Shown here one piece after another: positions 41,081 through 50,493 of a stretch of 64,000 bases of DNA. Location of the stretch: positions 868,001 through 932,000 of the forward strand of contig NZ_OY726395.1 of NCBI RefSeq assembly GCF_963378085.1. Direction: 5' to 3'. Both the position numbers and the translations under genes were made by a program. The notes beneath the pieces were generated by a model. It ran no database searches, was not told the origin of the DNA, and was given only the letters and a program-made list of their open reading frames with translations. Each line of letters begins with the position of its first letter. Position 1 is the stretch's first letter. The DNA comes from Mycolicibacterium sp. MU0050. Its GTDB lineage: Bacteria > Actinomycetota > Actinomycetes > Mycobacteriales > Mycobacteriaceae.

Positions 41081-41944
41081 GTGCCCGAATTACCCGAGGT
41101 GGAAGCCCTTGCCGACTACCTGCGCGGCAACGCCGTGGGGCGTCCGGTAGGCCGGATCGACGTATCGGCGCTGTCCGTGCTCAAGACCTTCGACCCGCCG
41201 CTGACCGCGCTGCACGGCCAGACCGTTACGGGCGCCGGCCGCTGGGGCAAGTACCTCGGGCTCGACGTCGGTGGGTTGCGCCTCATCACGCACCTGTCCC
41301 GGGCGGGCTGGCTGCGGTGGTCGGACAGCCTCACCGGCACGCCGCTGCGGCCCGGCAAGGGGCCCATCGCCCTGCGCGTGCACCTCGGAACCCCCGGCGA
41401 GGCACCGGGATTCGACCTGACGGAGGCCGGCACCCAGAAGCGGCTGGCGGTCTGGCTGGTCGACGACCCGGTCAAGGTGCCCGGCATCGCCAACCTGGGT
41501 CCGGACGCGTTGGCGCTCGGGCCCGACGAGTTGGCCTCGGTGCTGAAGGGCAACACCGGTCGGCTCAAGACGGTGATCACCGACCAGAAGGTGATCGCCG
41601 GCATCGGCAACGCCTACAGCGACGAGATCCTGCATATCGCCAAGCTGTCCCCGTTCGCGACCGCCGGCAAGCTCACCGAGGCCCAGCTGGGCGCGCTGCA
41701 CGACGCGATGATCGCGGTGCTCACCGACGCCGTGCAGCGTTCGGTGGGCCAGCGGGCCGCGACGCTCAAGGGCGAGAAGCGCTCCGGGCTCCGGGTCCAC
41801 GCCCGCACCGGGCTGCCGTGCCCGGTGTGCGGGGACACCGTGCGGGAGGTGTCGTTCGCCGACAAGTCATTCCAGTACTGCGCCACGTGCCAGACCGGCG
41901 GCAAAGTGCTGGCCGACCGGCGGATGTCCAAGCTGCTCAAGTAG
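41081..41944 (+). CDS. Full-length Fpg/Nei-family DNA glycosylase (Fpg2 type)
   Basis: This 287-aa base-excision glycosylase removes oxidised bases. The N-terminal PELPEVE follows a GTG start at 41081, so Pro2 is the catalytic nucleophile and Glu3 the acid after Met removal. The helix-two-turn-helix block KTVITDQKVIAGIGNAYSDEIL (about residues 166-188) and the C-terminal zinc finger CPVC ... CATC (about 247-270) are intact. By position, just before pgi, it corresponds to M. tuberculosis Rv0944 (fpg2), which is described as N-terminally truncated; here the whole protein is present. An upstream open stretch from 41024 has no family residues before PELPEVE. Confidence 0.93.
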   Translation: MPELPEVEALADYLRGNAVGRPVGRIDVSALSVLKTFDPPLTALHGQTVTGAGRWGKYLGLDVGGLRLITHLSRAGWLRWSDSLTGTPLRPGKGPIALRVHLGTPGEAPGFDLTEAGTQKRLAVWLVDDPVKVPGIANLGPDALALGPDELASVLKGNTGRLKTVITDQKVIAGIGNAYSDEILHIAKLSPFATAGKLTEAQLGALHDAMIAVLTDAVQRSVGQRAATLKGEKRSGLRVHARTGLPCPVCGDTVREVSFADKSFQYCATCQTGGKVLADRRMSKLLK

Positions 41945-42044
41945 CGATTTCGCCCTCGGGCTGCCTGGGTGCGGCGGGCGAACGTGTTGGGGGAATCTGA
42001 ATTCAGGGGTTTCTTGTGCTGGGGCCCGGGGTAGACCAAGCGAC

Positions 42045-42506
42045 ATGAAACTCTCAGCATTGACCCCAGCATTGTTTGCCGGCGCCGCTGCTGCGGCCTT
42101 CGCCTTCGGCCCGGTGGCCATGGCCACGCCGGCCCCGCCGCCCTGCGTGAACCCCGACGGCACCGCGTGTGCCGACATCGGAGTCGTCGGTCCTGACGGT
42201 GCAGCGGGCCAGATCCCCGGTGGTCCCGGTGGTGTGGCCGGACCTGACGGCGCCAGCGGCGCGGTCCCCGGCGGTCCCGCCGGCGCGGCCGGTCCCGACG
42301 GCGCCACCGGCAGCGTTCCCGGTGGCCCCGAGGGCACTGCCGGTCCCGGTGGTGCCGCGGGCAGCATTCCCGGTGGTCCTGCCGGTGAGGCCGGTCCTGA
42401 CGGTGCCAGCGGCGCGATCCCCGGTGGTCCCGCCGGTACCGCCGGCCCTGACGGCGCCTCGGGCTGCATCCCCGGTGTCGGCTGCGCCAGCATCCCGGCA
42501 CCCTGA
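42045..42506 (+). CDS. Secreted protein with 17-residue Gly/Pro/Asp repeats
   Basis: This 153-aa protein starts MKLSALTPALFAGAAAAAFAFGP with a signal peptide cleaved near residue 28 (VAMATPAPP). After a short Cys-containing region (PPPCVNPDGTACADIG) come five full copies and one partial copy of a 17-residue unit of the form GPDGASGAVPGGPAGAA (from about residue 49), ending GASGCIPGVGCASIPAP. Four Cys, two on each side of the repeats, could clamp the ends. The unit is Gly-rich but not a strict collagen G-X-Y triplet. The function is unknown; a surface or wall-associated spacer is plausible. A strong hairpin follows. Confidence 0.83.
   Translation: MKLSALTPALFAGAAAAAFAFGPVAMATPAPPPCVNPDGTACADIGVVGPDGAAGQIPGGPGGVAGPDGASGAVPGGPAGAAGPDGATGSVPGGPEGTAGPGGAAGSIPGGPAGEAGPDGASGAIPGGPAGTAGPDGASGCIPGVGCASIPAP
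42189..42482 (+). repeat. 51-bp in-frame tandem repeat in the secreted protein gene
   Basis: Five complete 51-bp units (42189-42443) plus a partial sixth encode the 17-residue repeat. Units differ by point changes, many of them synonymous, so the array is not freshly expanded. Copy number could vary between strains. Confidence 0.85.
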
Positions 42507-42534
42507 TAGGTAACCGGTAGAGCCGGTTTGGTTT

Positions 42535-42578
42535 CGAGACAGCCACGGCCGCGCTGCTGCGCGGTCGTGGCTGTCTCG
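42535..42578. terminator. Bidirectional hairpin terminator between repeat protein and pgi
   Basis: Arms 42535-42554 and 42559-42578 pair over 20 bp with a single G-U and a TGCT loop. There is no U tract on either side. It sits in the convergent gap between the repeat protein gene and pgi. Confidence 0.8.
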
Positions 42579-42653
42579 TCCCCGGCTTCGGCGCGATTTC
42601 GCGCGGTGACCGTGTGGGATCACGCCGAAATCAGCCGGCGGCTCAGCCCGCCC

Positions 42654-42770
42654 CGGCTCAGCCCACCCGGCCGTGTCTGCCTGGCCGGGCTGGTCTTCGC
42701 CTGGCGGCTCAGCCCACCCGGCCGTGTCTGCTTGGCCGGGCTGGTCTTCGCCTCAGCCCACCCGGCCGCG
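42654..42770. repeat. 51-bp tandem duplication of the pgi 3' end
   Basis: Units at 42654-42704 and 42705-42755 are nearly identical (one clear T/C difference), and a partial third (CAGCCCACCCGGCCG) runs into the pgi stop codon and last codons. On the minus strand each unit contains GGCCGGGTGGGCTGA, which is the pgi end GRVG-stop. The array therefore arose by repeated duplication of the pgi terminus and downstream DNA. Confidence 0.85.
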
Positions 42771-44402
42771 TTCCGCGCGGTACCGACGCACCAGCGCATC
42801 GGTCGAACTGTCGGACTGGGTCGCCGGTGACTCGTCGTCGGTGAGCACGGGCAACAACTCCATGGCCTGGGTCTTGCCCAACTCGACGCCCCACTGATCG
42901 AAGGAATCGATGCCCCAGATCACCCCTTCGGTGAACACCTGGTGCTCGTAGAGGGCGATGAGCTGGCCCACCGTCGAGGGCGTCAACCGCGTCGCCAGGA
43001 TCGACGTCGACGGCCGGTTGCCCGGCATCACCTTGTGCGGCACCACCTCGGCCGGAGTGCCTTCGGCCGCAATCTCTTCGGCGGTCTTGCCGAACGCCAA
43101 CACCTTGGTCTGGGCGAAGAAGTTGCTCATCAGCAGGTCATGCATGGAGCCGTGGCCGTCGGCGGTCGACAGGTCGTCGGTGGGCTCGGAGAAGCCGATG
43201 AAATCGGCGGGCACCAACCGGGTGCCCTGATGCAAGAGCTGATAGAAGGCGTGCTGGCCGTTGGTTCCCGGCTCGCCCCAGAAGATCTCGCCGGTGTCGG
43301 TGTCCACCGGGCTGCCGTCGGCGCGCACCGACTTGCCGTTGGACTCCATGGTGAGCTGCTGCAGGTAAGCCGCGAACCGGGACAGGTCGTTGGAGTACGG
43401 CAGCACCGCCCGCGATTGCGCCCCAAAGAAATTCGAGTACCACACGCCGATGAGGCCCAGCAGCACCGGCGCGTTCGACTCCAGCGGCGCGGTGCGGAAG
43501 TGCTCGTCCACCAGATGGAACCCGGACAGGAACTCGGCGAACCGCTCCCGGCCGATGACCGCCATCACCGACAGCCCGATCGCCGAGTCCACCGAGTACC
43601 GGCCGCCGACCCAGTCCCAGAACCCGAACATGTTCGCGGTGTCGATGCCGAACTCGTCGACCAGCTTCTTGTTGGTGGACACGGCCACGAAGTGCTTGCT
43701 CACCGCGTCGTCGCCGAGCGCCTCGGTCAGCCAGCGGCGCGCCGCCGTCGCGTTGGTCAGGGTCTCCAGCGTGGAGAACGTCTTGGAGGCGACGATGAAA
43801 AGCGTTGTGGCGGGGTCGAGTCCGGCCAGCGTGGCGACCAGATCCGCGGGATCGACGTTGGAGACGAACCGGGCGGAGATGCCGGCATCGGCGTAGTGGC
43901 GCAGCGCGTCGTACACCATCACCGGACCCAGATCCGAGCCGCCGATACCGATGTTGACCACCGTGGTGATCCGCTCACCGGTGGCGCCGGTCCACTGCCC
44001 GCTGCGCAGCCGGTCGGTGAATTCGCCCATCCGGTCCAGCACGGCGTGCACGTCGGCCACCACGTCCTGTCCGTCGACCGTCAGCTGCGCATCACGCGGC
44101 AAACGCAGGGCGGTGTGCAACACCGCGCGGTCCTCGGAGGTGTTGATGTGTTCACCGGCGAACATCGCGTCGCGGCGCGCCTCCAGGCCGGCGGCGGTGG
44201 CCAGATCCGTGAGCAAGCGCAGGGTTTCGCGGTTGAGCCGATGCTTGCTGTAGTCGATGTAGAGGTCACCGACGGTCACGGCGAGCTCCCGGCCGCGCTC
44301 CGGGTCGGCGTCGAAGAACTCCCGCAGATGAGTGTCGCGGATCTGCTCGTGGTGGCGCTGCAGAGCTGTCCAGGCGGCAGTTTTTGTGACCTCGGTGACC
44401 AT
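42753..44402 (-). CDS. pgi: Glucose-6-phosphate isomerase
   Basis: It interconverts glucose-6-phosphate and fructose-6-phosphate. The 549-aa protein has the family signatures [15 protein letters not shown] (sugar phosphate site), [35 protein letters not shown] (PGI signature), and [15 protein letters not shown] near the C-terminus with catalytic Glu/Lys. ATG 44402 ([11 protein letters not shown]) is chosen; the open frame further upstream overlaps the divergent dehydrogenase. The last codons lie inside a 51-bp tandem repeat. Position matches Rv0946c. Confidence 0.97.
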   Translation of the reverse strand: MVTEVTKTAAWTALQRHHEQIRDTHLREFFDADPERGRELAVTVGDLYIDYSKHRLNRETLRLLTDLATAAGLEARRDAMFAGEHINTSEDRAVLHTALRLPRDAQLTVDGQDVVADVHAVLDRMGEFTDRLRSGQWTGATGERITTVVNIGIGGSDLGPVMVYDALRHYADAGISARFVSNVDPADLVATLAGLDPATTLFIVASKTFSTLETLTNATAARRWLTEALGDDAVSKHFVAVSTNKKLVDEFGIDTANMFGFWDWVGGRYSVDSAIGLSVMAVIGRERFAEFLSGFHLVDEHFRTAPLESNAPVLLGLIGVWYSNFFGAQSRAVLPYSNDLSRFAAYLQQLTMESNGKSVRADGSPVDTDTGEIFWGEPGTNGQHAFYQLLHQGTRLVPADFIGFSEPTDDLSTADGHGSMHDLLMSNFFAQTKVLAFGKTAEEIAAEGTPAEVVPHKVMPGNRPSTSILATRLTPSTVGQLIALYEHQVFTEGVIWGIDSFDQWGVELGKTQAMELLPVLTDDESPATQSDSSTDALVRRYRAERGRVG

Positions 44403-44430
44403 GTGCTCGACCCTAGTGAATGATGGGGGA

Positions 44431-45879
44431 ATGGACATCACGAAGCTGCTGTCATCGGTTCCGACGGGCCTGTGGATCGGGGGTGTCGAGCGACCGGCTG
44501 CGGCGCAGTTCGAGGTGCTGAACCCGGCGACCGGTGAGGTGCTCACCCAGGTCGCCGACGCCACGCCGGCCGACGGCATCGCCGCGGTCGAGGCCGCGAT
44601 GGCCGTCCAGGACGACTGGGCCGCCACCGCGCCGCGGGAACGCGGGGAGATCCTGCGCTCGGTGTTCGAGACCATCACCGCGCACACCGACGACATCGCC
44701 GCGCTGATGACCCTCGAGATGGGGAAGGTGCTCGCCGAGAGCAAGGGCGAGGTCAAGTACGGCGCCGAGTTCTTCCGCTGGTTCGCCGAGGAATCCGTGC
44801 GTATCGCCGGCCGCTACACCAGCAGCCCTGCGGGCACCGGTCGCATCCTGGTCAGCAAGGCGCCCGTCGGGCTCTGCTACGCGATCACCCCCTGGAACTT
44901 CCCGCTGGCGATGGGCACGCGCAAGATCGGTCCCGCGGTGGCGGCCGGCTGCACGATGATCGTCAAGCCGGCCCAGGAGACCCCGCTGACCATGCTGTTG
45001 CTGGCCAAGCTGATGGACGAGGCCGGCCTGCCCAAGGGGGTGCTGTCGATCCTGCCGACCTCCAAGCCCGGCGAGCTGACCAGCGCCCTGATCGACGACG
45101 GGCGGCTGCGCAAGCTGACCTTCACCGGGTCCACCGGCGTCGGGAAGGCCCTGGTCAAGCAGTCCGCGGACAAGCTGCTGCGGACCTCGATGGAACTCGG
45201 CGGCAACGCCCCGTTCATCGTGTTCGACGACGCCGACCTGGACGCCGCGGTCGACGGCGCGATCCTGGCCAAGATGCGCAACGGCGGCGAGGCCTGCACG
45301 GCCGCCAACCGCTTCCACGTCGCGAACTCCGTGCGCGCGGAGTTCACCGAGAAGCTGGTCAAGCGGATGAGCGAGTTCACCCTGGGCGACGGGCTGCAAG
45401 AGGGCTCCACCCTGGGGCCGCTGATCAACACCAAGCAGCTCAAGACCGTCGAGGACCTGGTGTCCGACGCGGTGGCCAAGGGCGCGACCGTCGCCGTCGG
45501 CGGCGTCGCCCCGGGCGGGCCCGGCTACTTCTACCCGGCCACGGTGCTCACCGACGTGGCACCCGAGTCACGCATCCTCAAGGAGGAGGTGTTCGGTCCC
45601 GTCGCGCCGATCCTCGGCTTCGACACCGAAGAGGAGGCCATCAAGGTGGCCAACGACACCTCGTACGGCCTGGCGGCCTACATCTACACGCAGTCGCTGG
45701 ACCGGGCGCTGCGGGTGGCCGAGGCCATCGAATCGGGGATGGTCGGCGTCAACCGCGGCGTGATCTCCGATGCGGCGGCGCCGTTCGGGGGTACCAAGGA
45801 ATCCGGCTTCGGGCGTGAGGGCGGCATCGAGGGCATCGAGGAGTACCTCGAAACCAAGTACATCGCGCTCACCTCGTAG
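44431..45879 (+). CDS. gabD: NAD(P)-dependent succinate-semialdehyde dehydrogenase-like aldehyde dehydrogenase
   Basis: This 482-aa aldehyde dehydrogenase of the GabD type shows [29 protein letters not shown] (split; about residues 150-178), the Rossmann turn [11 protein letters not shown], the general base in [13 protein letters not shown], catalytic Cys in [11 protein letters not shown], and the C-terminal [16 protein letters not shown]. The natural substrate is probably succinic semialdehyde (4-aminobutyrate breakdown or the alternative TCA branch), though other aldehydes are possible. It is divergent from pgi with 28 bp between start codons and is inserted relative to the M. tuberculosis order. 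ATG 44431 follows GATGGGGGA. Confidence 0.9.
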   Translation: MDITKLLSSVPTGLWIGGVERPAAAQFEVLNPATGEVLTQVADATPADGIAAVEAAMAVQDDWAATAPRERGEILRSVFETITAHTDDIAALMTLEMGKVLAESKGEVKYGAEFFRWFAEESVRIAGRYTSSPAGTGRILVSKAPVGLCYAITPWNFPLAMGTRKIGPAVAAGCTMIVKPAQETPLTMLLLAKLMDEAGLPKGVLSILPTSKPGELTSALIDDGRLRKLTFTGSTGVGKALVKQSADKLLRTSMELGGNAPFIVFDDADLDAAVDGAILAKMRNGGEACTAANRFHVANSVRAEFTEKLVKRMSEFTLGDGLQEGSTLGPLINTKQLKTVEDLVSDAVAKGATVAVGGVAPGGPGYFYPATVLTDVAPESRILKEEVFGPVAPILGFDTEEEAIKVANDTSYGLAAYIYTQSLDRALRVAEAIESGMVGVNRGVISDAAAPFGGTKESGFGREGGIEGIEEYLETKYIALTS

Positions 45880-45978
45880 CGTCGCCCATCGCGGCTGCGT
45901 CCAGATCGACGTATTGCCGAACCGCACTCGCACTTTGTGACCCAAAGGTGAGTTTGGGCGCAGAGCAAAGACGGGGGG

Positions 45979-46284
45979 TCAGTGGCCGAGGCGGCCGCGG
46001 CCCATCCGCAGCAGCAGCATCGCCAGGTCCTTGCCGTCGGGGCCGAGCACGCTGTAGCGCTCGATGACCTTCATCTCGCGGCTGTGCACCAGCCGGGTGC
46101 CGCCGGAGGCCATCCGGGCCTTGCCGATTGTCTTGGACACCTCGGTGCGCCGCTGCACCGCGGCCAGGATCTCGGCATCCAGTCGGTCGATCTCGCCGCG
46201 CAGGGCGTCGACGTCGGTCTCGGTGCTGTCCAGGCTCATCGCGTCATCCTCTACATACTCGCCGTTGGTGGGTTCTGGTCTCAT
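45979..46284 (-). CDS. Chorismate mutase, AroQ type (Rv0948c-like)
   Basis: This 101-aa enzyme converts chorismate to prephenate for Phe and Tyr synthesis. It is an AroQ-delta type all-helical domain: LRGEIDRLDAEILAAVQRRTEVSKTIGKAR then HSREMKVIERYSVLG and LLLRMGRGRLGH, nearly the same as M. tuberculosis Rv0948c. In that organism the intracellular mutase is weak alone and is activated by binding the DAHP synthase AroG; the C-terminal RLGH needed for that contact is present. The start ATG 46284 (MRPEPTNGEY) matches the known N-terminus. Divergent from uvrD1. Confidence 0.95.
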   Translation of the reverse strand: MRPEPTNGEYVEDDAMSLDSTETDVDALRGEIDRLDAEILAAVQRRTEVSKTIGKARMASGGTRLVHSREMKVIERYSVLGPDGKDLAMLLLRMGRGRLGH

Positions 46285-46474
46285 TCCGGTATCCGGCCGC
46301 ACACAACAGACGAGCCCCGGATCCGAAGCGGACCGCGGGGCTCTGGGAGCAGCTACACCACGGGCACCGCGGACCGGTACCCGTAGAAAAATCGCCACTG
46401 CGCATTGAGCACCAAACGAGTGTGCCACTAAGGGTCGAGGCAGCGCAAAGGTGTCGGAACGGAGCGGTAGGTTG

Positions 46475-48844
46475 ATGGACGATATGACTTCGTTCTCACC
46501 GTCCGTCGCCACGGGGTCCCATCAACCGCAGGCGACCGAGCAACTTCTGGAGGGCCTCAACCCGCAGCAACGCCAGGCCGTGCTGCACGAGGGCACCCCG
46601 CTGTTGATCGTGGCCGGTGCCGGGTCGGGAAAGACCGCGGTGTTGACCCGGCGGATCGCCTACCTGCTGGCCGCGCGTGACGTCGGTGTCGGGCAGGTCC
46701 TGGCCATCACCTTCACCAACAAGGCCGCCGCGGAGATGCGGGAGCGGGTCGTCGACCTGATCGGCCCGCGCGCCCGCGCGATGTGGGTGTCGACGTTCCA
46801 CTCGACGTGCGTGCGGATTCTGCGCAACCAGGCGTCGCTGCTGCCCGGGCTCAACTCCAACTTCTCGATCTACGATGCCGACGATTCGCGCCGGCTGCTG
46901 ATGATGATCGCCAAGGACATGGGTCTGGACGTCAAGCGCTACTCGCCGCGCCTGCTGGCCAACTCCATCTCGAACCTGAAGAACGAGCTGATCGACCCCG
47001 AGCAGGCGGTCGCCGAACTCAGCGACGTCTCCGACGACCTGCACCGCACGGTCGCCTCGGTCTACGGCGAATACCAGCGCCGGCTGCGGGCGGCCAACGC
47101 CCTGGACTTCGACGATCTGATCGGCGAGACGGTCGGCATCCTGCAGGCGTTCCCGCAGATCGCGCAGTACTACCGCCGCCGCTTCCGGCACATCCTGGTC
47201 GACGAGTACCAGGACACCAACCACGCCCAGTACGTGCTGGTACGCGAACTCGTCGGGACCGAGTCCACCCAGGACGGCATCGAGCCCGGCGAGTTGTGCG
47301 TGGTCGGCGACGCCGACCAGTCCATCTACGCGTTCCGCGGCGCGACCATCCGCAACATCGAGGACTTCGAGCGCGACTTCCCCGACGCCACCACGATCCT
47401 GCTCGAGCAGAACTACCGGTCCACCCAGAACATCCTCAACGCGGCCAACTCGGTGATCGCGCGCAACGCGGGGCGTCGCGACAAGCGGCTGTGGACCGAC
47501 GCCGGCGAGGGCGAGCTTATCGTCGGCTACGTCGCCGACAACGAACACGACGAGGCCCGGTTCGTCGCCGAGGAGATCGATGCGCTCCGCGATCGCGGCG
47601 AGATCAGCTACAACGACGTCGCGGTCTTCTACCGCACCAACAACTCATCGCGCGCCCTGGAAGAGGTGTTCATCCGGGCTGGCATCCCGTACAAGGTCGT
47701 CGGGGGTGTGCGCTTCTACGAGCGCAGGGAGATCCGCGACATCGTGGCCTACCTGCGGGTGCTGGACAACCCGGGCGATTCGGTGAGCATGCGACGCATC
47801 CTCAACACCCCGCGGCGCGGGATCGGGGATCGCGCCGAGGCGTGCGTCGCGGTCTACGCCGAGAACACCGGCGCGAACTTCAACGACGCCCTGCAGGCGG
47901 CCGCCGAGGGCAAGGTGCCGATGCTGAACACCCGCTCGGAGAAGGCGATCGCCGCGTTCGTCGAACTCCTCGACGGCTTGCGCGGGAAGCTCGACGACGA
48001 ACTAGGGGACCTGGTGGAGGCGGTGCTGGACCGCACCGGCTATCGGCAGTCGTTGGAGTCCTCGTCGGACCCGCAGGACCTGGCACGGCTGGACAACCTC
48101 AACGAACTCGTCAGTGTGGCACACGAATTCAGCATCGACCGGGCCAACGCCGCGGCCCTGGCCGAGGCCGAGGGCGACGACGGACCGGTCGACGAGGACA
48201 TTCCCGAGACCGGCGTGCTCGCCGAGTTCCTGGAGCGGGTGTCGTTGGTGGCCGACACCGACGAGATCCCGGAAGAGGGCTCGGGCGTGGTCACCATGAT
48301 GACGCTGCACACCGCCAAGGGCCTGGAGTTCCCGGTGGTCTTCGTGACCGGTTGGGAAGACGGCATGTTCCCGCACATGCGCGCCCTCGGCGACCCGACC
48401 GAACTGTCGGAGGAACGCCGCCTGGCCTACGTGGGGATCACCCGGGCGCGGCAACGGCTCTACCTCAGCCGGGCCAAGGTGCGCTCGTCGTGGGGGCAGC
48501 CGATGCTGAACCCGGAATCGCGCTTCCTGCGCGAGATTCCGCAGGAACTGATCGATTGGCGCCGCACCGAGCAGGCGGCGTCGCTGAGCGCGCCGAGTCG
48601 GCTGTCGGGCGCGGGCACGTCGTTCGGCGGGCCCGCCCGTCCGGCGCCGAGCCGGCCGGGTGGGGCGCGTAACCGGCCGCTGATCGTGCTGGCGCCGGGG
48701 GACCGGGTGACCCACGACAAGTACGGGCTGGGCCGCGTCGAGGAGGTCACTGGGGCCGGGGAGTCGGCGATGTCGCTGATCGACTTCGGCAGCGCCGGCC
48801 GGGTCAAGCTCATGCACAACCACGCGCCGGTGAGCAAGCTGTAG
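46475..48844 (+). CDS. uvrD1: ATP-dependent DNA helicase UvrD1 (PcrA-like)
   Basis: This 789-aa superfamily 1A 3'-5' helicase shows motif I AGAGSGKTAVL (about residue 50), Ia AITFTNKAAAEM, II VDEYQDTNHAQY, III GDADQSIYAFRGA, IV EQNYRSTQNIL, V VTMMTLHTAKGLEFPVVF and VI ERRLAYVGITRARQRLYL. The C-terminal Tudor-like region (DRVTHDKYGLGRVEEVTG) ends the protein. The mycobacterial enzyme works in nucleotide excision repair and is stimulated by Ku, also encoded in this window. ATG 46475 is chosen; GTG 46451 is in frame. It is complete and matches Rv0949. Confidence 0.96.
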   Translation: MDDMTSFSPSVATGSHQPQATEQLLEGLNPQQRQAVLHEGTPLLIVAGAGSGKTAVLTRRIAYLLAARDVGVGQVLAITFTNKAAAEMRERVVDLIGPRARAMWVSTFHSTCVRILRNQASLLPGLNSNFSIYDADDSRRLLMMIAKDMGLDVKRYSPRLLANSISNLKNELIDPEQAVAELSDVSDDLHRTVASVYGEYQRRLRAANALDFDDLIGETVGILQAFPQIAQYYRRRFRHILVDEYQDTNHAQYVLVRELVGTESTQDGIEPGELCVVGDADQSIYAFRGATIRNIEDFERDFPDATTILLEQNYRSTQNILNAANSVIARNAGRRDKRLWTDAGEGELIVGYVADNEHDEARFVAEEIDALRDRGEISYNDVAVFYRTNNSSRALEEVFIRAGIPYKVVGGVRFYERREIRDIVAYLRVLDNPGDSVSMRRILNTPRRGIGDRAEACVAVYAENTGANFNDALQAAAEGKVPMLNTRSEKAIAAFVELLDGLRGKLDDELGDLVEAVLDRTGYRQSLESSSDPQDLARLDNLNELVSVAHEFSIDRANAAALAEAEGDDGPVDEDIPETGVLAEFLERVSLVADTDEIPEEGSGVVTMMTLHTAKGLEFPVVFVTGWEDGMFPHMRALGDPTELSEERRLAYVGITRARQRLYLSRAKVRSSWGQPMLNPESRFLREIPQELIDWRRTEQAASLSAPSRLSGAGTSFGGPARPAPSRPGGARNRPLIVLAPGDRVTHDKYGLGRVEEVTGAGESAMSLIDFGSAGRVKLMHNHAPVSKL

Positions 48845-48845
48845 C

Positions 48846-49487
48846 TCAGCTGGGGTCGTTCGCCCAACGTTTGGTCGCGGGCAGCAACGCCAGCACCGCG
48901 CTGGCGATCGGGAGCACCGGAATGGCGTAGACCACCCAGGGAATCTGCGCGCCCGCGATGAACACGCCGCCGAAGCCGAGCAGGGCCACCACCGCGCCGA
49001 TCGCGATCAGGTAGCGGCCCAACCCGCGGCGCATCAGCAGCAGGATGATGCCCGTCGCGGTCGCGGCGGCGAACACGAACGCCAGGAAAGCGACTGCGGC
49101 ACAGAACAATCGGTCGGTGCTCCACCAACCGGTGATGAGGCTGGTCGCCAGCACCAGGGTGGCCCACCCGCTGACCATGGCGACCACGCACGCCGCCACC
49201 GCGGTGACCGGGCGAGCCGGATCGGGTTTGGGGACGGGCGGCAGCAGTCCGGTCGCGGATTCGTCGGCCTGCGGGACCACCGTCGTCGGAGGCGCCGGCG
49301 GCACCGGGAGGGCGCCGGTGGGCGTGCGGCGGATGATGCCGGTCCTGGGCTCGTCGTCGTGGGCGGCGGCGGGCGGGAAGGCGCCGGTGTTGCCGGTGGG
49401 CGCGCGTCGGATGATGCGGGTCTCCGCGCCCGACGGCGGTTCGTCCGGGGAAGGCTCAGGGGAGGGCGGTGGCGGGGGTGTCGTCAC
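48846..49487 (-). CDS. Membrane protein with proline-rich N-terminus
   Basis: This 213-aa protein has an N-terminal about 90-residue Pro-rich cytoplasmic region with two copies of an IIRR-P-TG motif (TRIIRRAPTGNTGAFP and TGIIRRTPTGALPVP). Four hydrophobic segments follow: VTAVAACVVAMVSGWATLVLAT, LFCAAVAFLAFVFAAATATGIILLL, YLIAIGAVVALLGFGGVFIAGA, and [20 protein letters not shown] do not recognise a family. The gene begins (GTG 49487) 4 nt after the end of the M23 peptidase gene, so they share a transcript. The paired IIRRxPTG motifs could be phosphorylation or docking sites; that is conjecture. Confidence 0.8.
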   Translation of the reverse strand: MTTPPPPPSPEPSPDEPPSGAETRIIRRAPTGNTGAFPPAAAHDDEPRTGIIRRTPTGALPVPPAPPTTVVPQADESATGLLPPVPKPDPARPVTAVAACVVAMVSGWATLVLATSLITGWWSTDRLFCAAVAFLAFVFAAATATGIILLLMRRGLGRYLIAIGAVVALLGFGGVFIAGAQIPWVVYAIPVLPIASAVLALLPATKRWANDPS

Positions 49488-49491
49488 CCGA

Positions 49492-50493
49492 TCAGCCGGC
49501 GTAGCCGCCGACGCTGATGCCCCGCTGGGCCAGCCACGGCACCGGATCGATCCGGTCGGTGCCGTTCGGCATGACCTCCAGGTGCAGGTGCGGGCCGGTC
49601 GAGAAACCGCGGTTGCCGACGGTGGCGATCTGGTCGCCGGCCATCACGGCCTGGCCGACGCTGACCGTCCAGGTGTTGATGTGGCCGTAGAGGGTCACGG
49701 TGCCGTCGCGGTGGCGCACCTTGACCAGCGCGCCGTAGCCCGCGGTGGGGCCGGCGTCGATGACCACGCCGTCGGCCACCGCGTAGATGGGGGTGCCGAT
49801 GGGGCTGGCGATGTCGATACCGGCATGCAACGCGCCCCACCGGTAGCCGTAGCCGGAGGTGAAGATGCCGCTGACGGGCTTGACGAACAGCGGGGCGGCC
49901 AACCGGGCCTCGCGCGCGGCGCGTTCCTGCGCGTAGGCGACGCCCTTGGCGAGTTCTTCGGAGTGGATGCTGCTGCTGGCGGCGGGGGTCACGCTGACGA
50001 CCTGCACGCCGCGCGGGGCGTCCGCGTCGAGGGTGTTGGGCACCGTGGTGTCGGCGGTCACGACGGCCTTGGCCGAGGCCTCGTCCGACGGGTTGATGGC
50101 GGTGTGGGCGGCGGCGGCCGCGGCTCCGGCGGCCATCGCGGCGATCATCACGCGGCCGCGCAGCGCGCTGGCCGCCGGCTTGCGGTGCAGGCCGCCGGTC
50201 ACGCGCGGGATGACGTCGGTGGCGTCGGGATCGTGGATGACGTTCAGATCCATCCGGCGCATCAGCGTCAGCGGCATCTCGTCGGTGTCGGCGACGTCGT
50301 CGAGTTCGGGCGCGCGCAGGATCTCGGCCTCCGAGTCGAAGGCGCCGTCGTGGAAGTCGAGGTCATCGAGGCTGCCGAACTCGTTGAACGGCACGATGTC
50401 GGTCACTTCATTGGGGTGGAAATCAAGATCGTTATGGCGGGCCTTCGTCGACGTATCCGCATGTGAGCGCGGTGTCGAGCGGTGCGTTGCCAA
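49492..50493 (-). CDS. M23-family peptidoglycan endopeptidase (Rv0950c-like)
   Basis: This 333-aa protein has an N-terminal cytoplasmic region with acidic patches (to about residue 110), one hydrophobic membrane anchor ([19 protein letters not shown]), and a C-terminal LytM/peptidase M23 domain. Zinc ligands appear in HAGIDIASPIG and HLHLEVMPNG, with YGYRWG before the domain. It probably cleaves peptide cross-links of peptidoglycan or regulates another hydrolase. The longest frame starts at TTG 50493 (LATHRSTPR) with an AAGGGAC run upstream; a later ATG/GTG is possible. A CRP-like site lies in the divergent region shared with sucC. Confidence 0.9.
   Translation of the reverse strand: MATHRSTPRSHADTSTKARHNDLDFHPNEVTDIVPFNEFGSLDDLDFHDGAFDSEAEILRAPELDDVADTDEMPLTLMRRMDLNVIHDPDATDVIPRVTGGLHRKPAASALRGRVMIAAMAAGAAAAAAHTAINPSDEASAKAVVTADTTVPNTLDADAPRGVQVVSVTPAASSSIHSEELAKGVAYAQERAAREARLAAPLFVKPVSGIFTSGYGYRWGALHAGIDIASPIGTPIYAVADGVVIDAGPTAGYGALVKVRHRDGTVTLYGHINTWTVSVGQAVMAGDQIATVGNRGFSTGPHLHLEVMPNGTDRIDPVPWLAQRGISVGGYAG

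Noticed and set aside
42045-42506. Collagen-like protein
   Set aside because: The repeat period is 17 residues and Gly is not at every third position, so the collagen triplet rule fails.
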